This document shows positions 45,171 to 56,356 of a stretch of DNA of 64,000 nucleotides, in pieces. Source of the DNA: Ailurus styani (Eukaryota > Chordata > Mammalia > Carnivora > Ailuridae). Numbering within the stretch: the first letter of the stretch is position 1; each line of letters begins with the position of its first letter. The notes under the pieces were generated by a model that did no database searches, was not told the DNA's origin, and saw only the letters and a program-made list of their open reading frames with translations. The stretch spans positions 121,778 through 185,777 of the forward strand of contig LNAC01000232.1 of the NCBI GenBank assembly GCA_002007465.1, given 5' to 3'. Position numbers and translations under genes: made by a program.

Positions 45171-45841
45171 TATTGATCTTAGTCCACAGAGCCATCTAAA
45201 ACATGAGTTCTTATTTTCATTTTTATTATCTGTGGTTACACTGCCACCTGTCCCAGCCCAGGCAGATACTTCCCATCCCGGTGATTTTAGTAACCCCCCT
45301 GCTGTCCTCCTTGCATTTGCAACTCCCCAGTCCAGCCCCACACAGTCTCTTCCTCAAACATCATAACCATCAAATTGTTCCTCTTGAAGAACGGTGTCTT
45401 TTATGGGCATGCAACCTCAGCACCCTCCAGATCGGTCTTTGATGCAAGCCCCCTTCTCTGCTGGGAGATCAGCCATCTCTTCCCCATACCTCTGTTCATC
45501 CCTTGAGCTGTCACTGTCAAGTGGAACACCCTTATCTCTTCTCGCATCTTTCCTCAGTCTCAACCTTTTCACAGTCTCTATCAGCTCTTTCCTTTAGGAG
45601 ACTTCCTCTGGTTTACCCACCCCACAGATCACTCAGCGTGTATGGGCTCGGTTTGTGTTCTATGATTTTGCTTTGGGCTGCCCATGACTTTCTAGACAGG
45701 CTTTGAGCCACTTGGCACAGACTAGGTTTTTGGTTTCTTTTGGATTCCTGGCTGGCACTTAGTGGGTTGTGCTATACACATCTGAGGAGGTTGTCCTTGA
45801 CATGAGGCTTTCACATTGTCTCCATTCTAGGCCCCTCTCTC

Positions 45842-46091
45842 TTTTTTCAAGATTTTATTTATTCATTTGAGAAAGAGGGGGGGCAGAGAGAGCACAAACA
45901 GGGGGAGAGGCGGAGGGAGAGGGAGAAGGAGACTCTTCTCTGAGCAGGGCGCCTGATGCAGGGCTCGATCCCAGGACCCTGAGATCATGACCTGAGCCAA
46001 AGGCAGAGGCTTAACCATCTGAGCCACCCAGGCGCCCCCTTCCTTTATTTTTTAAGGTTTTATTTATTCATTTGGGAGAGTGAGAGAGAGA
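45842..46091 (-). mobile_element. Two tandem antisense CanSINEs
   Basis: A complete antisense SINE (45842-46038: AAGATTTTATTTATTCATTT to GAGCCACCCAGGCGCCCC) abuts a second, truncated antisense tail (TAAGGTTTTATTTATTCAT, GGGAGAGTGAGAGAGAG). The pair is flanked by AGGCCCCTCTCT and AGGCCCCTCTTT, so the complete copy probably entered the A-tail of the truncated one. Confidence 0.88.
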
Positions 46092-46101
46092 AGGCCCCTC
46101 T

Positions 46102-46859
46102 TTAGCAGCAGAAGATCCTTTGGAAGCAGTGCCACCCTTCCATGAAACATCTTATGTCAGATGCCAAGGTGGGTCCCTACCACCCACCACACCCAGGGAA
46201 AGCTTTCAACTCATGCCTGCAAATGGTAAACCCTGCATGACTCATTGCTACCCTACTCAGATGTAATTGCTCTTGTTGTCTAATTTGGCCGGGACCTTGA
46301 AACCAAAAGAAACCCAGGCAAGGAGTGTGTCAGAGCCTTGGGTCAGTGTCTCTTCAGCAAACTGAGATTTTTCTCCTAGTTTAGTTTTCTCTGTATACCT
46401 ATAGACAAATGTTCATGCTGGGTTCCACTCTCCCCCACACACCTCTCTGTACTCTGGCTTGGTTCTGGGCCTCCCTGGGAAAGAGCAATCCTGAGCTCCA
46501 TGTGCAGATTTGCTCCCAAGTTTCTCTTCCCTCCTTTGGTTTCTATTCGCTTGGCATTTGTGTGTGTGCTTGGCACTCGGTGCAGATACAAGATAAATAG
46601 GAACTTGTCTTTTCTGGAGAATCTTATAAGCTTGTGGAAGTTTCTCCCCCACTGGTAAGAGACTTCTAAAGAGGGCTGGCCCCTGGATTTCTGCTCTCTT
46701 TTCTTGATCCCCTAAACTTTTTAGGTTAAAGTCCACTTTGAGAATATTTTGAAAGCTGTGGATTCTCTCCCCAGAGAAGTTGCACACATATCCAATAGTT
46801 TGCATTAAACTCCAAGGGGTTTACAGACACTTTCAAGCCCATCCACAAACCCACAAGCC
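46102..46859. other. Intergenic, no recognisable feature
   Basis: No gene is supported. Overlapping frames on both strands (46376-46805) have no domains. Confidence 0.45.
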
Positions 46860-47685
46860 CTAGGTAAGGAATACTTCTGCCCTTAAAAAAAATAAAATAC
46901 TCTTTAAAATTCTCTTAAAAAAAAAAAGGATGAGGAGAATGAAAAACCCCCTCAAAACCACCTAAAAATGGAACACAAATAGAAACGAATGAACCCAACT
47001 CTATTTCAAATAAATAATATTACCACACTGAAGGGAGAGTCAACAAACAAACAAAAACTAATGAATACTGAATTCTAGTTGAAGGAGTTTTTCCTATAGT
47101 GGTATGGGTTAGTAATCCTAAAAGTTTTGTGTGCTGTAGAACTGAGCAAATGAATAAATACATTGAGGATAATGGGAGCCCATTCTTGCTGTTGGAGAAG
47201 AGAGTTACAAAGACAAAGAGAAGGAAGACTAAAATCAATCTTATGGTAATGAATTAGAATGGGAGATATCCATATGAGTCCATGGTTGTGTGTGTGAACA
47301 GATATAAAAATAAGATATCAATATCAACTTATATTTCTTTGTTCTGTCTGCTAAAAGGCTTAGAAGTGGACACCCAGTAGCACTGAGCACACCCTGGCAT
47401 CTAGATCTTGGTTTCTAAATACCTTTCATCCCTATAGGCACCAGGACTCCTTGGAGAAATGGCCGGTTTCAGGGCTCAGAGAGAGAAAATACAAGATGAA
47501 CCTAGAATATCATGTTGTTCCAGAAATCAAGGAGGTGCTTAAAAGATAGTCGCAATATGTCAAAAGGACAGAGGAATTAGAAGAGGCTCCCACTGGTCAA
47601 ATCTGGAACAATCTGAACATTAAATAACAATAGTAACATTCCCACAGAATATTCATAGAATAAAATAAGAATCTAGGAACTCATA
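46860..47685 (+). mobile_element. L1M/HAL1-class LINE 3' end, left part
   Basis: Relatively well-preserved mammalian LINE 3'UTR: AAAACCACCTAAAAATGGAA, GAATACTGAATTCTAGTTG, GGTATGGGTTAGTAATCC, CACCAGGACTCCTTGGAG and GAGGTGCTTAAAAGATAG. It is broken at 47685 by a younger L1 and resumes at 48619. Confidence 0.8.
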
Positions 47686-48179
47686 GCATCCAGAATGTAT
47701 AAAGAACTTACACAACTCAACACCCAAAAAAATACATAATCCAATTTAAAAATGGGCAGAGGACACAGACATTCTCCAAAGAAGATATACAGGTCAACAG
47801 ACACACGAAAAGATGTTCAACGTCACTTATCATCAGGGAAATCAAAACTACAATGAGATATCACCTCTTGCCTGTCAGAATGGCCTGAATCAACAACATA
47901 AGAAGTAACAAGCGTTGGTGAGGATGTGGGGAAAAAAGAACATTTGTGCCCTGTTTGTGGGAATGTAACCGGTGCAGCCAGTATAGAAAACAGTATGGAG
48001 GTTCCTCAAAAAGCCAAAAATATGATTTAGTAATCATGCTACATCGTATTTACCCCCCAAATACAAAACAGTGATTCAAAGGGATACATGCACCCCTGTG
48101 TTTACTGCAGCATTATTTACAATAGCCAAATTTTGGAAGCAGCCCAAGTGTCCATCCATAGATGAAGATAAAGAAGGTA

Positions 48180-48217
<38 letters not shown>

Positions 48218-48618
48218 GAATATTATTCAGCCATAAAAAAGAATGAAATTTTATCATTTGCAACAACATAGGTGGAGCTAGAGAATATAATGCCAAGCAA
48301 AATAAATCAGAGAAAGACAAATATCATATGTTTGTACTCATATGTGGAATTCAAGAAACAAAGCAAACAAAGGAAAAGAAAAGTAAGAGTGAGAGAGAGA
48401 AACAAACCAAGAAACTCAACTATAGACTCAATTACAGAGTCTGATGGCTAGTGGAGGCGAGGCGGGGAGGGAGTGGGTGAAATAGGTAGAGAAGACTAGG
48501 AGCACACTTACTGTGATGATCACTGAGTAATGTATAGAATTGTTGAATCACTATATTGTACACCTGAAACTGATACAACACTGTATGTTAGCGATACTGG
48601 AATTAAAAAACCTTAGAA
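47686..48618 (+). mobile_element. Carnivore L1 3' end, inserted in older LINE
   Basis: Sense L1 from CATCCAGAATGTATAAAG through ATGAGATATCACCTCTTGCC, GGAGGTTCCTCAAAAAGCC, ATTATTCAGCCATAAAAAAG and TTTGCAACAACATAGGTGG to the 3'UTR TGTACACCTGAAACTGATAC. It is 5'-truncated, with no intact ORF. It carries a (CA)n at 48181-48213. Target-site duplications AAGAATCTAGGAACTCATA (47667-47685) and AAGAATTTATGAGCTCATA (48619-48637) match at 16 of 19 bases. Confidence 0.92.
48181..48213 (+). repeat. (CA)n microsatellite inside L1
   Basis: An uninterrupted run of about 16 CA units sits where the L1 consensus has ATGTGGTATATATACAATGG, so it likely grew from the short alternating run of that site. Confidence 0.95.
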
Positions 48619-49340
48619 AAGAATTTATGAGCTCATACTAATGTAAATAATAAATAAGAAGAGAGAACTCTCTCTCATAGAAGAATATCAACAAATAAAT
48701 GTAGAAGGAATGGTCAAGTTAGAATGCCATCCTTGTGCAACCATTAATACTAATTGACATAGACAAGAATCATCAGTGGATGCTGCAACTTGGAAGTTTG
48801 ATGAAGAACACAATATTTACATGAACTGAAAGCATCTCTCTACAAATTACTTATTAGCTACAAAGGGAAAATGAGTAATTCTACAGTGGGTTAACCTGGT
48901 GAAGACAACCATAAACATTGAATCAGTTAACAAGACCAGTAAAGAGACAAACTGACCTCATGTGCCTCCTGATATGATGCCCTGAGAAGGACTTGGTATC
49001 ATGTGTATGGTGCATCTGCCCAAACTCCATAGCCCGGATCTAATTGTGAGGAGCCATCACATAAACCAAATTAAAGGCCATTCGACAAAATAACTGGCCT
49101 GTAATCTAAATTCAAAAAAAAAATCTAGTTCATGAGATTAATAAAAAGCTGAGGACCTGATATCAATTAAAGAAGACTTAAAGAGATATGAACATGTAAT
49201 AAGTGCAATGTGTGATCCTGGATTGGATGCCAGATCAGGGGGAAGAAATAGCGATGAAGTAGGACGTTGGAACAGTTGGTGAAATTTGCATATGAACTGT
49301 GGGTCAGATAATTTTGTATCAGTGTTACAAATATACACAC
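48619..49340 (+). mobile_element. L1M/HAL1-class LINE 3' end, right part
   Basis: Resumes the element from 46860: GAAGAGAGAACTCTCTCTC, GACCTCATGTGCCTCCTGAT, GATGCCCTGAGAAGGAC, GTGCAATGTGTGATCCTGG and ATATGAACTGTGGGTCAGAT. It ends near the (TACACA)-rich run at 49330-49395. Confidence 0.78.
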
Positions 49341-51129
49341 GCACATATGCACATCTGTACATGTGCACATATGTATTTCTACACACACACACACGTTCTC
49401 TTGGGCACAGGCTGACACTGCACTTCACAGGTGGAATTTCTTCTTCAGGCAAACTTCAGTTCTGCTCTTAAGACCTTTCAACTGATTGAATGAGTCCTGC
49501 CCAGATTATCTGGGATAATCTTCCTTACTTAAAAAAAAACAAAACTGATGATATCCACAAATACCTTCACACCAACGTCTGGATTAGTATTTGACTGAAA
49601 AACTGGAGACAATGGCCTTGTCACATTGTCACCAAAAAACTGCCCATCACATAGGCCCAGCATCTACCCCAGGACTCCTCCCTGCTCAGTACAGGTTTGT
49701 GAAGTGAAATGGTCATTCCTAACCCCAGCACCATTTTCCCAGGCAAACCTCAGCATCTGATCACAACAATATATTCATGCCCCTGTCAGCAGCTGGTTTT
49801 CAAGCACAGTGCACGAGATGGTACAAAGAGGCACGATTCTACAACTCCCTCAGTCTGGGGAGACGAAACACAGCCAGAGGAGTGCAAGACAACCTACAGA
49901 TACATTCCCACACGAATGTCTAAAGCACCAAGTCCCTTTCATCTTCTCATAACTCCCTTTGCTAAGTTCCTCTTTTCTAGACAATGATGGCTCCTCGGCC
50001 AGAGCTCCCATCTCTAGCCTGGTCCCCGTCCAGGTCGCCCTCTGTCTGGGCTGTTGTCCTCAGACATGACTTCAGTCATCTCCCTCCCTGCTTAAGAACC
50101 GCAAGGGCTCCTCATTAGCTGCCAAGTCAAGTCTAGACACCTCCGCCTGGATTTCAGGTCCCCCCTAACCCGACCCTCCCGGAGTGCCGTGACAGCTGTC
50201 TTCAGGGTTGTGAAAGGCTGTCAGAGAGAAGACGGATTAGTCTGATTCCGTGCTGCTCCAGCAGGCAGAAGGAGACCATAGGGGGAAACTATGGGGAGAC
50301 CTAGGTTCCTCAATAGAAAGAATTATTCTCCTTTGTTTCTGGTGTGTGCATGTGGGCTGTGGGGGTGGGGGGTGAGGCGGTGTGTGTGGAGCTCTGACGA
50401 ATATTGTGCATAGCACCCATGGGACTTCTCTACTTCCCAGCCTCACATGGCAGGAAGTCACAAAATACTGCACGTCCAGTCTGAACATCAATCGTGTGAA
50501 GTTTCTGATAGTTTAGACAGACTATTGTTCACCAGGCCTCCTAAATCAATGAGTGGAGACAACAGGAGGAATTTTTTAGATTCTCAAGAAAATACGTGTT
50601 TGTTTTGATTGTGTCATGTTTGTGTGGTACGTTGGGCTTCGAGAGATCGGCGGGAGCCCAGTGATGGAAACCCCTGTTGGCCATGGTGAGGAATTTGGCA
50701 ACTGGGCAGGGCAGTGACGTGATCCTAGAATGGAAGCAGGAGATCACGAAGAATGAACTTTATAACAGCAGTGAACTTGGCAGCGATGTCATGGATGGCC
50801 CTGAGCTGAAGTGAGGTCCGGGACACAGGAGTGGGGAACGGGGCGCCCCCTCTCAGGGATGCAGTAGAGGGAAGTGGGGCTCCAGGAGGGATGGTGAGCA
50901 AGATTACTTCCAAGAACCCTCCTACCTCTGACATTCTCCTGTGCCTCCCACCCTCCCTTCCAACCCAGTCTCCAGCCAGGATCTCTTCAGTGTCTGCCAA
51001 GAGGTGGCGCCAAACTGACTCCCCTCCTCAGAACCCTCTCTGCAAGCCTGCCTGCTCCCTTTCTGTCATTCAAACTCTACCTAACCACAGCAATGCTCTT
51101 GACGATAAATTATTACAAGGGTGCAATGA
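49341..51129. other. Intergenic; L2 fragment at 50060-50175
   Basis: A short AC-rich alternating run lies at 49325-49395. A forward L2 fragment (CATCTCCCTCCCTGCTTAAG, CAAGGGCTCCTCATTAGCTG) spans about 50060-50175. The rest, including frames on both strands at 50725-51133, shows no domain. Confidence 0.5.
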
Positions 51130-51430
51130 GTGACTGACAGAATAAGTTATTGTACATTCATATAACGGAATGTTGTGTGGCTATTTACACTGAAGTGATG
51201 GAAGATTTAATAATGTGGAAAGATGGGCACCATATACTATCACGAGAAAGAAGCTGGTTATAGTGTGACCTGAATTTTGAGTGTTAACCAAAAAAAAAAA
51301 AAAAGCATAGAAAAAATACTGGATGATGAGTACCTCAAAATGTTGTCGTATTCTCTGGGTAATGGGATTGGAGATATTTTCTATCTATTTTTAGAAATTG
51401 TATAAAATTAGCATAATTTGATTTCTATTG
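51130..51430 (+). mobile_element. L1M LINE 3' fragment
   Basis: AATAAGTTATTGTACATTCA, TATAACGGAATGTTGTGTGG, GATTTAATAATGTGGAAAGA and GTGTGACCTGAATTTTG, then an A-run and a diverged 3' end, are in the order of L1M 3' sequence. Confidence 0.75.
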
Positions 51431-52679
51431 CCTTTTACAAAATTTTTAATTCTATTTATCAAAGCCACATCTTTCCCAATAACTCTGACCTATACTTATC
51501 TTTTCTGTCTCTAAATCTTCTTGTTGGTTCTGTATAATCCACTACATGTCTGTATTCTGACTTGTGTTATTACAAGATTGTTTCATTCATGGTAGTCTTG
51601 TCTCTACAATTAAGAAAAGTTTTCTCTGGCTAATCAGTGACTTCATTTCTTCCTTTGGCATAGAGGTGTGCTTTGGCACGATTTCTTGCGTGGCGTAGTA
51701 CTGTGCAGGAATTGACCACTTGACAGTGGCTTGTCAAGCTGCCACATGGCCTACCTGGCTTTCCGGAGAGCCCCTGGACCTGGGAATGCCCCAAATGCCC
51801 ACAGCTCTCATGGGGATGGAAGTGAATTGACTCCTGACCCAGGTATTCAGGAACCAAGACTGTTCAACCCTCTCACACTATTCTGTCTCTGTCTGCTCTA
51901 GTGATTGGACGAAGAGACCTGCAGAAACTAAGGCCCTGCCCAAATTCCAAACCAACGGTCCTCCAACTGCTAGGGCACAACTGGAGGTGGGAAGGTGACT
52001 TTTGCATTCTCTTCCCATTGTTTGCAAATGATTTTAGAGCTGAGAGAATCTTCAGTGACTATCGTTCTTTCAGAAGTTACCCTGTATACTATTCTGAAAA
52101 AATGGTCATGTTGCCACAGTGCCTACTGTGGTCTGCATACCATGCCAGACAGTGACTCTTTCCGGCCTGCTGAAGGGACGAAGTCTGGAGGGGCATCCCT
52201 TTGTTCTCACATTCCATGTGTGCTGGGAGGTGGTGACTCTCTTACATTTTTACCAGCAAACCCTGTGAAATGGTCTCTGCAACAATTTCATCATGCCCGT
52301 TTTGCTCCATAGGCCATTCAAACTCCAGTGGCCACCATTAACGTCTCTCTTTTCCATCACTACAGCAGAAGGGCAGCATGGCTTACTTAAATAAGGCTTA
52401 GAACAGGAGACCCTGCTGTTTCCTTGACAGTTTTTTTTCAAGTGTATTCAGACACAATTCTCCACAGATACTTGAAGGGCTGTCAGGTGGAAGAAGGATA
52501 AGATTTATTCTGTAATGGATTTCTATTGCTTCTACAACCCTAACATCGTGCCAGTCTGGCACTTTCTGTCTCCCTTGTCCCAGTCCTGGTCCAGACCACT
52601 GTGCAGCCTTGCCTGCATGACTGTGACAGCCTCCCAATCAGGTCGGCCTGCCCGTCCAGTCTTGCTCCTCTAATCCCTT
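51431..52679. other. Intergenic, unassigned
   Basis: No gene is supported. Overlapping frames at 51901-52312 and 52250-52637 have no recognisable domains. Confidence 0.45.
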
Positions 52680-53220
52680 CTCAGAGAGCATAAGTGATCT
52701 GTTTAAATTGTAAATCTGATCACACCACACCTCTGCTTAAAACCCTGTAATGCCTCTGTATTGCCTTCAGGATGAACTCTAAACTCCTTGGCATTGCTTT
52801 TAAGACTGGCCCCTGCTTTGCTCTCCAGGTGCATGCCTTGCCCAGATTGTCAGCCCAACCAAGTCCCTTGCACACTGAACCCTGAACACTTGTTTTCCCC
52901 TCTTAACTCTCTCTTCTAGATCATTGCCTAAAATATTACCCCTCCTCTCTTCACCTAGTTAGCTAATTTGTCTTCCAGGGGTCACCTCAGATGTCACTTC
53001 CTCCAGAAGCCACCCCTAGTCACCCAAGGCCAGGCTGGGTAATCTTACGCATGTTTCTTGTCATTTTATCTTGTAGGTGCCTGCTTACATTTGCCTTCCT
53101 CTCCAGACAATAAGCTCGTTGAGGGCTGGGCTGGTTTTATTTATCACTATAACCCCACCTCAGTGTCTGGCACAGAGACACTCAATAGTTACTGAGTGAA
53201 TGAATGAATGAATGAATGAC
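52680..53220 (+). repeat. L2 LINE 3' end
   Basis: The L2 order is clear: TCTGATCACACCACACCTCT, GCTTAAAACCCTGTAATGCC, GATGAACTCTAAACTCCTTG, TCACTTCCTCCAGAAGCC, ATAAGCTCGTTGAGGGCTGG and GTGTCTGGCACAGAGACACT. It ends in the typical (GAAT)n run at 53197-53218. Confidence 0.88.
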
Positions 53221-54132
53221 AGATGACTTAACAAGGATGGCAGATGGGTATTCTTGGAGGTAGATTTCCACTCCGTGTATTGAAGAACTTGCTAATAACC
53301 AGTGATATCCAAACAAAGGAACAGACCAACCCACGAAGCACAGTGAGAGCCCCACCCCTGAAAGTCTCCAGACAGAGCCCATGTGGCTGTCAGTGGGGAA
53401 CTTCGTCAGGAGACAGGTTGCAGTACGTGCCCTCTGCTCATTTCCTTTCTGCAGAAAGGCACGATTTGGTTCACTTCTGGGAGCAAAAGATCTGGGCTGG
53501 GGTTTCAGTTCTGCACTTGCTGTGAGAATTTCAGCAAGAGATGGCCTCTCTGAGCTTTCCTTACCTGTAAAATAAGAGATGATGCTTGCACTGCCTACTT
53601 CACTGATTTTGTGAGAACCAGATGAAGTCACGTAGGGTACTGTACTCTGCAAAAGCCTTCAGGCCAAATGAAAGGTATTATTATTTACCACATAATCTTT
53701 AGGCCTTGCAGCTTCACTGAATAACTCTTGTTCTGCAACAACATCAGAAAACAAAGTGCCACATGGGAAGCTGTACTTTGGCAGGCAAAGCTGAGAGAGC
53801 AGAGAAAGCTACCCCTTCTGTGCCCTGCCACTGTCTCAGGGGGGAAAAGGCAATAGTGGGGATCAAGAGCTCCTTTTTAGCCAGGATCTGTCAAAGGCCA
53901 TTGTTCCTGTCCTCGGGAAGATTCCTTGAAGCCTATTACTAAAACAAAGGGAGTAGGGCTCCAAAGTCCTAAGTCACTGTGAAAATCAGCAGAAACCCAA
54001 ACTATGGACATAACGTGATAAACCTTCCCTTTGGGCCCCTCGATTTATGCTGAAAGTCAAGAGCAGTTGACAGCATTTCACTTCCCCTTTGGCGAAACAA
54101 ACCCAATGAAACCATTTAATTTAAAGGCTTTT
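53221..54132. other. 3' flank of SLC25A28
   Basis: DNA just downstream of the predicted poly(A) site. A forward MIR-like segment lies at 53490-53660 (TCTGAGCTTTCCTTACCTG, TGATTTTGTGAGAACCAGAT). If a longer 3'UTR is used, part of this would be transcribed. No other gene is supported. Confidence 0.5.
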
Positions 54133-54138
54133 TTTATT
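54133..54138 (-). terminator. SLC25A28: SLC25A28 polyadenylation signal (AATAAA)
   Basis: The first canonical AATAAA on the gene strand after the stop codon, 268 bases downstream of it, followed by a T/G-containing stretch (GGTTTCATTGGGTTTGTTTC). It predicts a short 3'UTR. An alternative longer form cannot be excluded from sequence. Confidence 0.6.
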
Positions 54139-54405
54139 AGGAACCACGGGAATGAGCTGCTTATCCCTCTGTAACAGTCTAGAGCACGTCATCAGGCCCA
54201 GGATGGAGAGAGGCTATCAAAGGTGCTGTGGTGTGCTTTGCTCAGGCCCTGGAAGGAAAGGTGGCAGCAACAGAGGTGGGCAGGAACTGATGTTAGCCAA
54301 AACACCAACAGCCTGGGGAGAACCCTCTCCCTTCCTTCCACCTCCACTTGGGGCTGGAGCAGGCCAGGAGACAGAGAATGTGGCTGCATTCTCTGCTGCT
54401 TCACT
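54139..54405 (-). other. SLC25A28: SLC25A28 proximal 3'UTR
   Basis: Sequence between the TGA stop (54408-54406) and the first AATAAA. A second in-frame-style TGA follows two codons later (AAGTGAAGTGA). No iron-responsive-element hairpin (CAGTGN loop with a C bulge) was noticed in it. Confidence 0.55.
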
Positions 54406-54923
54406 TCACTTGCCGGCCCTCCACTCTTCTTGCCGTTTGGTGATTAGGTATTTGAAGAACTCATACACAGACCATGCGATGGCTGTGGAGGGGATCTGGT
54501 AAATTACTCTTGCCTGCACCCCTCGGAAGTAGGCGGTCACCCCGCCTACTTGATACACCGTCCTGAAGGCACTCGCCATGCCTGTGATATGTCCTGTGAT
54601 GTTTGAGTTCAAAGCCAGGGACTCCTGGGTGTTGAGCAGTGTTTTGCAAACGTCCAGTGGGGTTGTGGCGGCGGCAGCAACGGCTCCCGCACAGGCTCCG
54701 GAGAGGACGTGGGAGCTGGGGCTGTACCGTCTCTGGGGGTTAAAGTGCTCCTGCAGGAATTCATAGGTCATGAAGTGAATGGCTTGGAAGGGAACATTCA
54801 TGGTTAGCTGCGTGGTGTAGCTACGATAAAAGGCGCCGGCCCCTTCATTTTGCCACACTGCCCGCACACAGTCTGTCACCCGGTGGTATGGTGAGTTGTA
54901 CATCTGCATCCTCTGCTTGACCA
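54406..54923 (-). CDS. SLC25A28: SLC25A28 last coding exon (mitoferrin-2)
   Basis: The largest visible part of mitoferrin-2, an iron importer of the mitochondrial inner membrane that feeds haem and Fe-S cluster synthesis (family knowledge). The exon starts after the acceptor CACCCCAG at 54923 and completes the split valine codon of the second carrier signature P-A-E-V-V-K, begun in the previous exon. It encodes 171 further residues: the second repeat's matrix region ([15 protein letters not shown]), transmembrane helix 4 ([12 protein letters not shown]), and the third repeat with helix 5 signature T-T-P-L-D-V-C-K and helix 6 ([19 protein letters not shown]). It ends in [10 protein letters not shown] and TGA. 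The frame continues open into the upstream intron for 32 codons, but those residues are not carrier sequence. Near-identity to human SLC25A28 (from memory), with a C-terminus unlike mitoferrin-1 SLC25A37, decides the paralogue. Confidence 0.97.
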
Positions 54924-56299
54924 CTGGGGTGCCACCAACAAGAAGGAAGGAAACGATGCCAGCCATCAACCGGTGAGCAAGAGTATCCAGATTCAGAGCC
55001 CAAGTCGGCGGGTCGGCCATCGGAAAGGAGAGAGGAAGAAAAATATGAATGAGCTGTCACTAATCCATTAATACATTAAATACGTTCAGGTTTCCCTTTT
55101 TTGAGAGGGGACAGGAGAAGACTGATAAAGGGCCAAAGAATAATAGACCCACTTCTAGTAGGATTTCTTTAAAACCAACCAGTGAGGGGTGCCTAGATGG
55201 CTCAGTTGGTTGGGCGTCTGCCTTCAGTTCAGGTCAGGATCCCAGGGTTGGGATGGGGGCCTGCACTGGGCTTCCTGCTCAGCAGGGAGTCTGCTTCCCC
55301 TCGCCCTCTGCCCCTTCCCCCATTCATGCTCTCTCTTGCTCTCAAATAGATAAATAAAATCCTAAGGAAAAAAAAACAACCACCACCAATGAACACACAG
55401 AATATATATATGATTTAGAGACTCTGGAGGGTTTCCTTGAAATAAGTACCTACCTACTATTATTATCTTACCCTTCATAAAGCTCAAGACAAGAATGACT
55501 CAGTGGCAGTGATCATAATAATGAACAGATAGCCCTAAAAATCCCAATCCTCACGTATGCAGAGCACCCAACTCTTACACGAGGACAGTTAATCCTCCTA
55601 CAGGAAAAGGGCTACCAAAAAGGAAACAAAATTCTTAACCAAGAAGACTGTGGCTTTAGTTTCCAAATGTCTACTCCCTCAAGTGAATAACATGGTCCAG
55701 ATCTTCAGCTTAGGTTTGGCCCTTGCCACACCATGGCCTCACCCAGACAGGTAAAGAACTGAAACTTAAAGAGCATGGCAACCATGCTACCCCTTCATAT
55801 TTGTTTGAGTATGTCATTCTCAAGCTGGAAAGCCAAGATCCAAGTAGCCATGCATGAACTGAGCTCTACAATGTACCCTCTCATTCCTATTTCAACTATC
55901 TTCATTCCAACAAGGCAGGATTTTTAAATGTTAAAATCCATCTTTACCTCTTTGAAGAAAAGTGAAATAATCTGTTAAATATTCAGATGAGATCAAATCC
56001 ACTACAGAGGGGACTTCCAAGAAGGCCCAGGAATAGGCCAAGTAGAGCCATATCTTTTTTACAGAGAAGCCCCAAAGACAAATGAAATCTCAAGGAGTTT
56101 GCTTCCTAAGGGGCGCCTCCTCAGTAGGCGACAACATGGAGGGGAGCGCCCTCTACTGGTAAGACACAGTAGCAGAGAAGGCTTTCCCACCAAAACCGAC
56201 CAGGTGCTCCCTGACTTTCTTCTGCAAACCAGAAATAAGGGAAAAGCCCAGAGATGCAGATGCAGCTGCCCACAGAGGGAACGGCGGCGGAATCATTAC
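54924..56299 (-). other. SLC25A28: SLC25A28 intron between exons 3 and 4
   Basis: Bounded by donor AAG/GTAATG and acceptor CACCCCAG/TGG. It contains a sense-strand CanSINE at 55186-55372 and otherwise nothing identifiable. Intron phase 1 (splits a valine codon). Confidence 0.9.
55186..55372 (+). mobile_element. CanSINE in SLC25A28 intron
   Basis: Head GGGGTGCCTAGATGGCTCAG, an older-subfamily body (GGTTGGGCGTCTGCCTTCAG) and an AAATAGATAAATAAAATCC tail. It is antisense to the gene. Flanks ACCAACCAGTGA and ACCACCAATGA suggest a degraded duplication. Confidence 0.92.
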
Positions 56300-56356
56300 C
56301 TTCTGCTGGATTCATGGCTGCATCATGCAGTAATGTTGCTACACACCCGGCCGCAC
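56300..56356 (-). CDS. SLC25A28: SLC25A28 57-base coding exon
   Basis: A small exon of 57 bases between acceptor TTTGCAG/GTGCGG (exon start 56356) and donor GCAGAAG/GTAATG (exon end 56300). It supplies two bases of a split glycine codon, 18 whole codons (A-A-G-C-V-A-T-L-L-H-D-A-A-M-N-P-A-E) and the first base of a valine codon. This is transmembrane helix 3, including the proline-acidic start (P-A-E) of the second mitochondrial-carrier signature completed by the next exon. The His-Asp pair and the MNPAE block are typical of mitoferrins. The flanking exons splice to it in frame (phases 1 and 1), giving an uninterrupted carrier sequence. It is too short to be found as an open frame by itself. 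Confidence 0.95.

Larger units (their letters stand above)
42968..45841. other. Intergenic; two MIRs, otherwise unassigned
   Basis: No gene is supported. Forward MIRs lie at 43455-43720 and 44965-45170. The stretch 45200-45720 is C/T-rich and may be an old LINE, but I cannot name it. Frames up to about 94 codons have no domains. Confidence 0.5.

Noticed and set aside
53182..53652. 156-codon minus-strand open frame
   Set aside because: It overlaps an L2 tail and a MIR-like stretch on the other strand, with no recognisable domain.
54924..55020. Extension of the SLC25A28 frame upstream of its last exon, starting with an ATG at 55020
   Set aside because: The acceptor at 54924-54925 fits the family exon boundary, and the 32 extra residues do not resemble any mitochondrial carrier.
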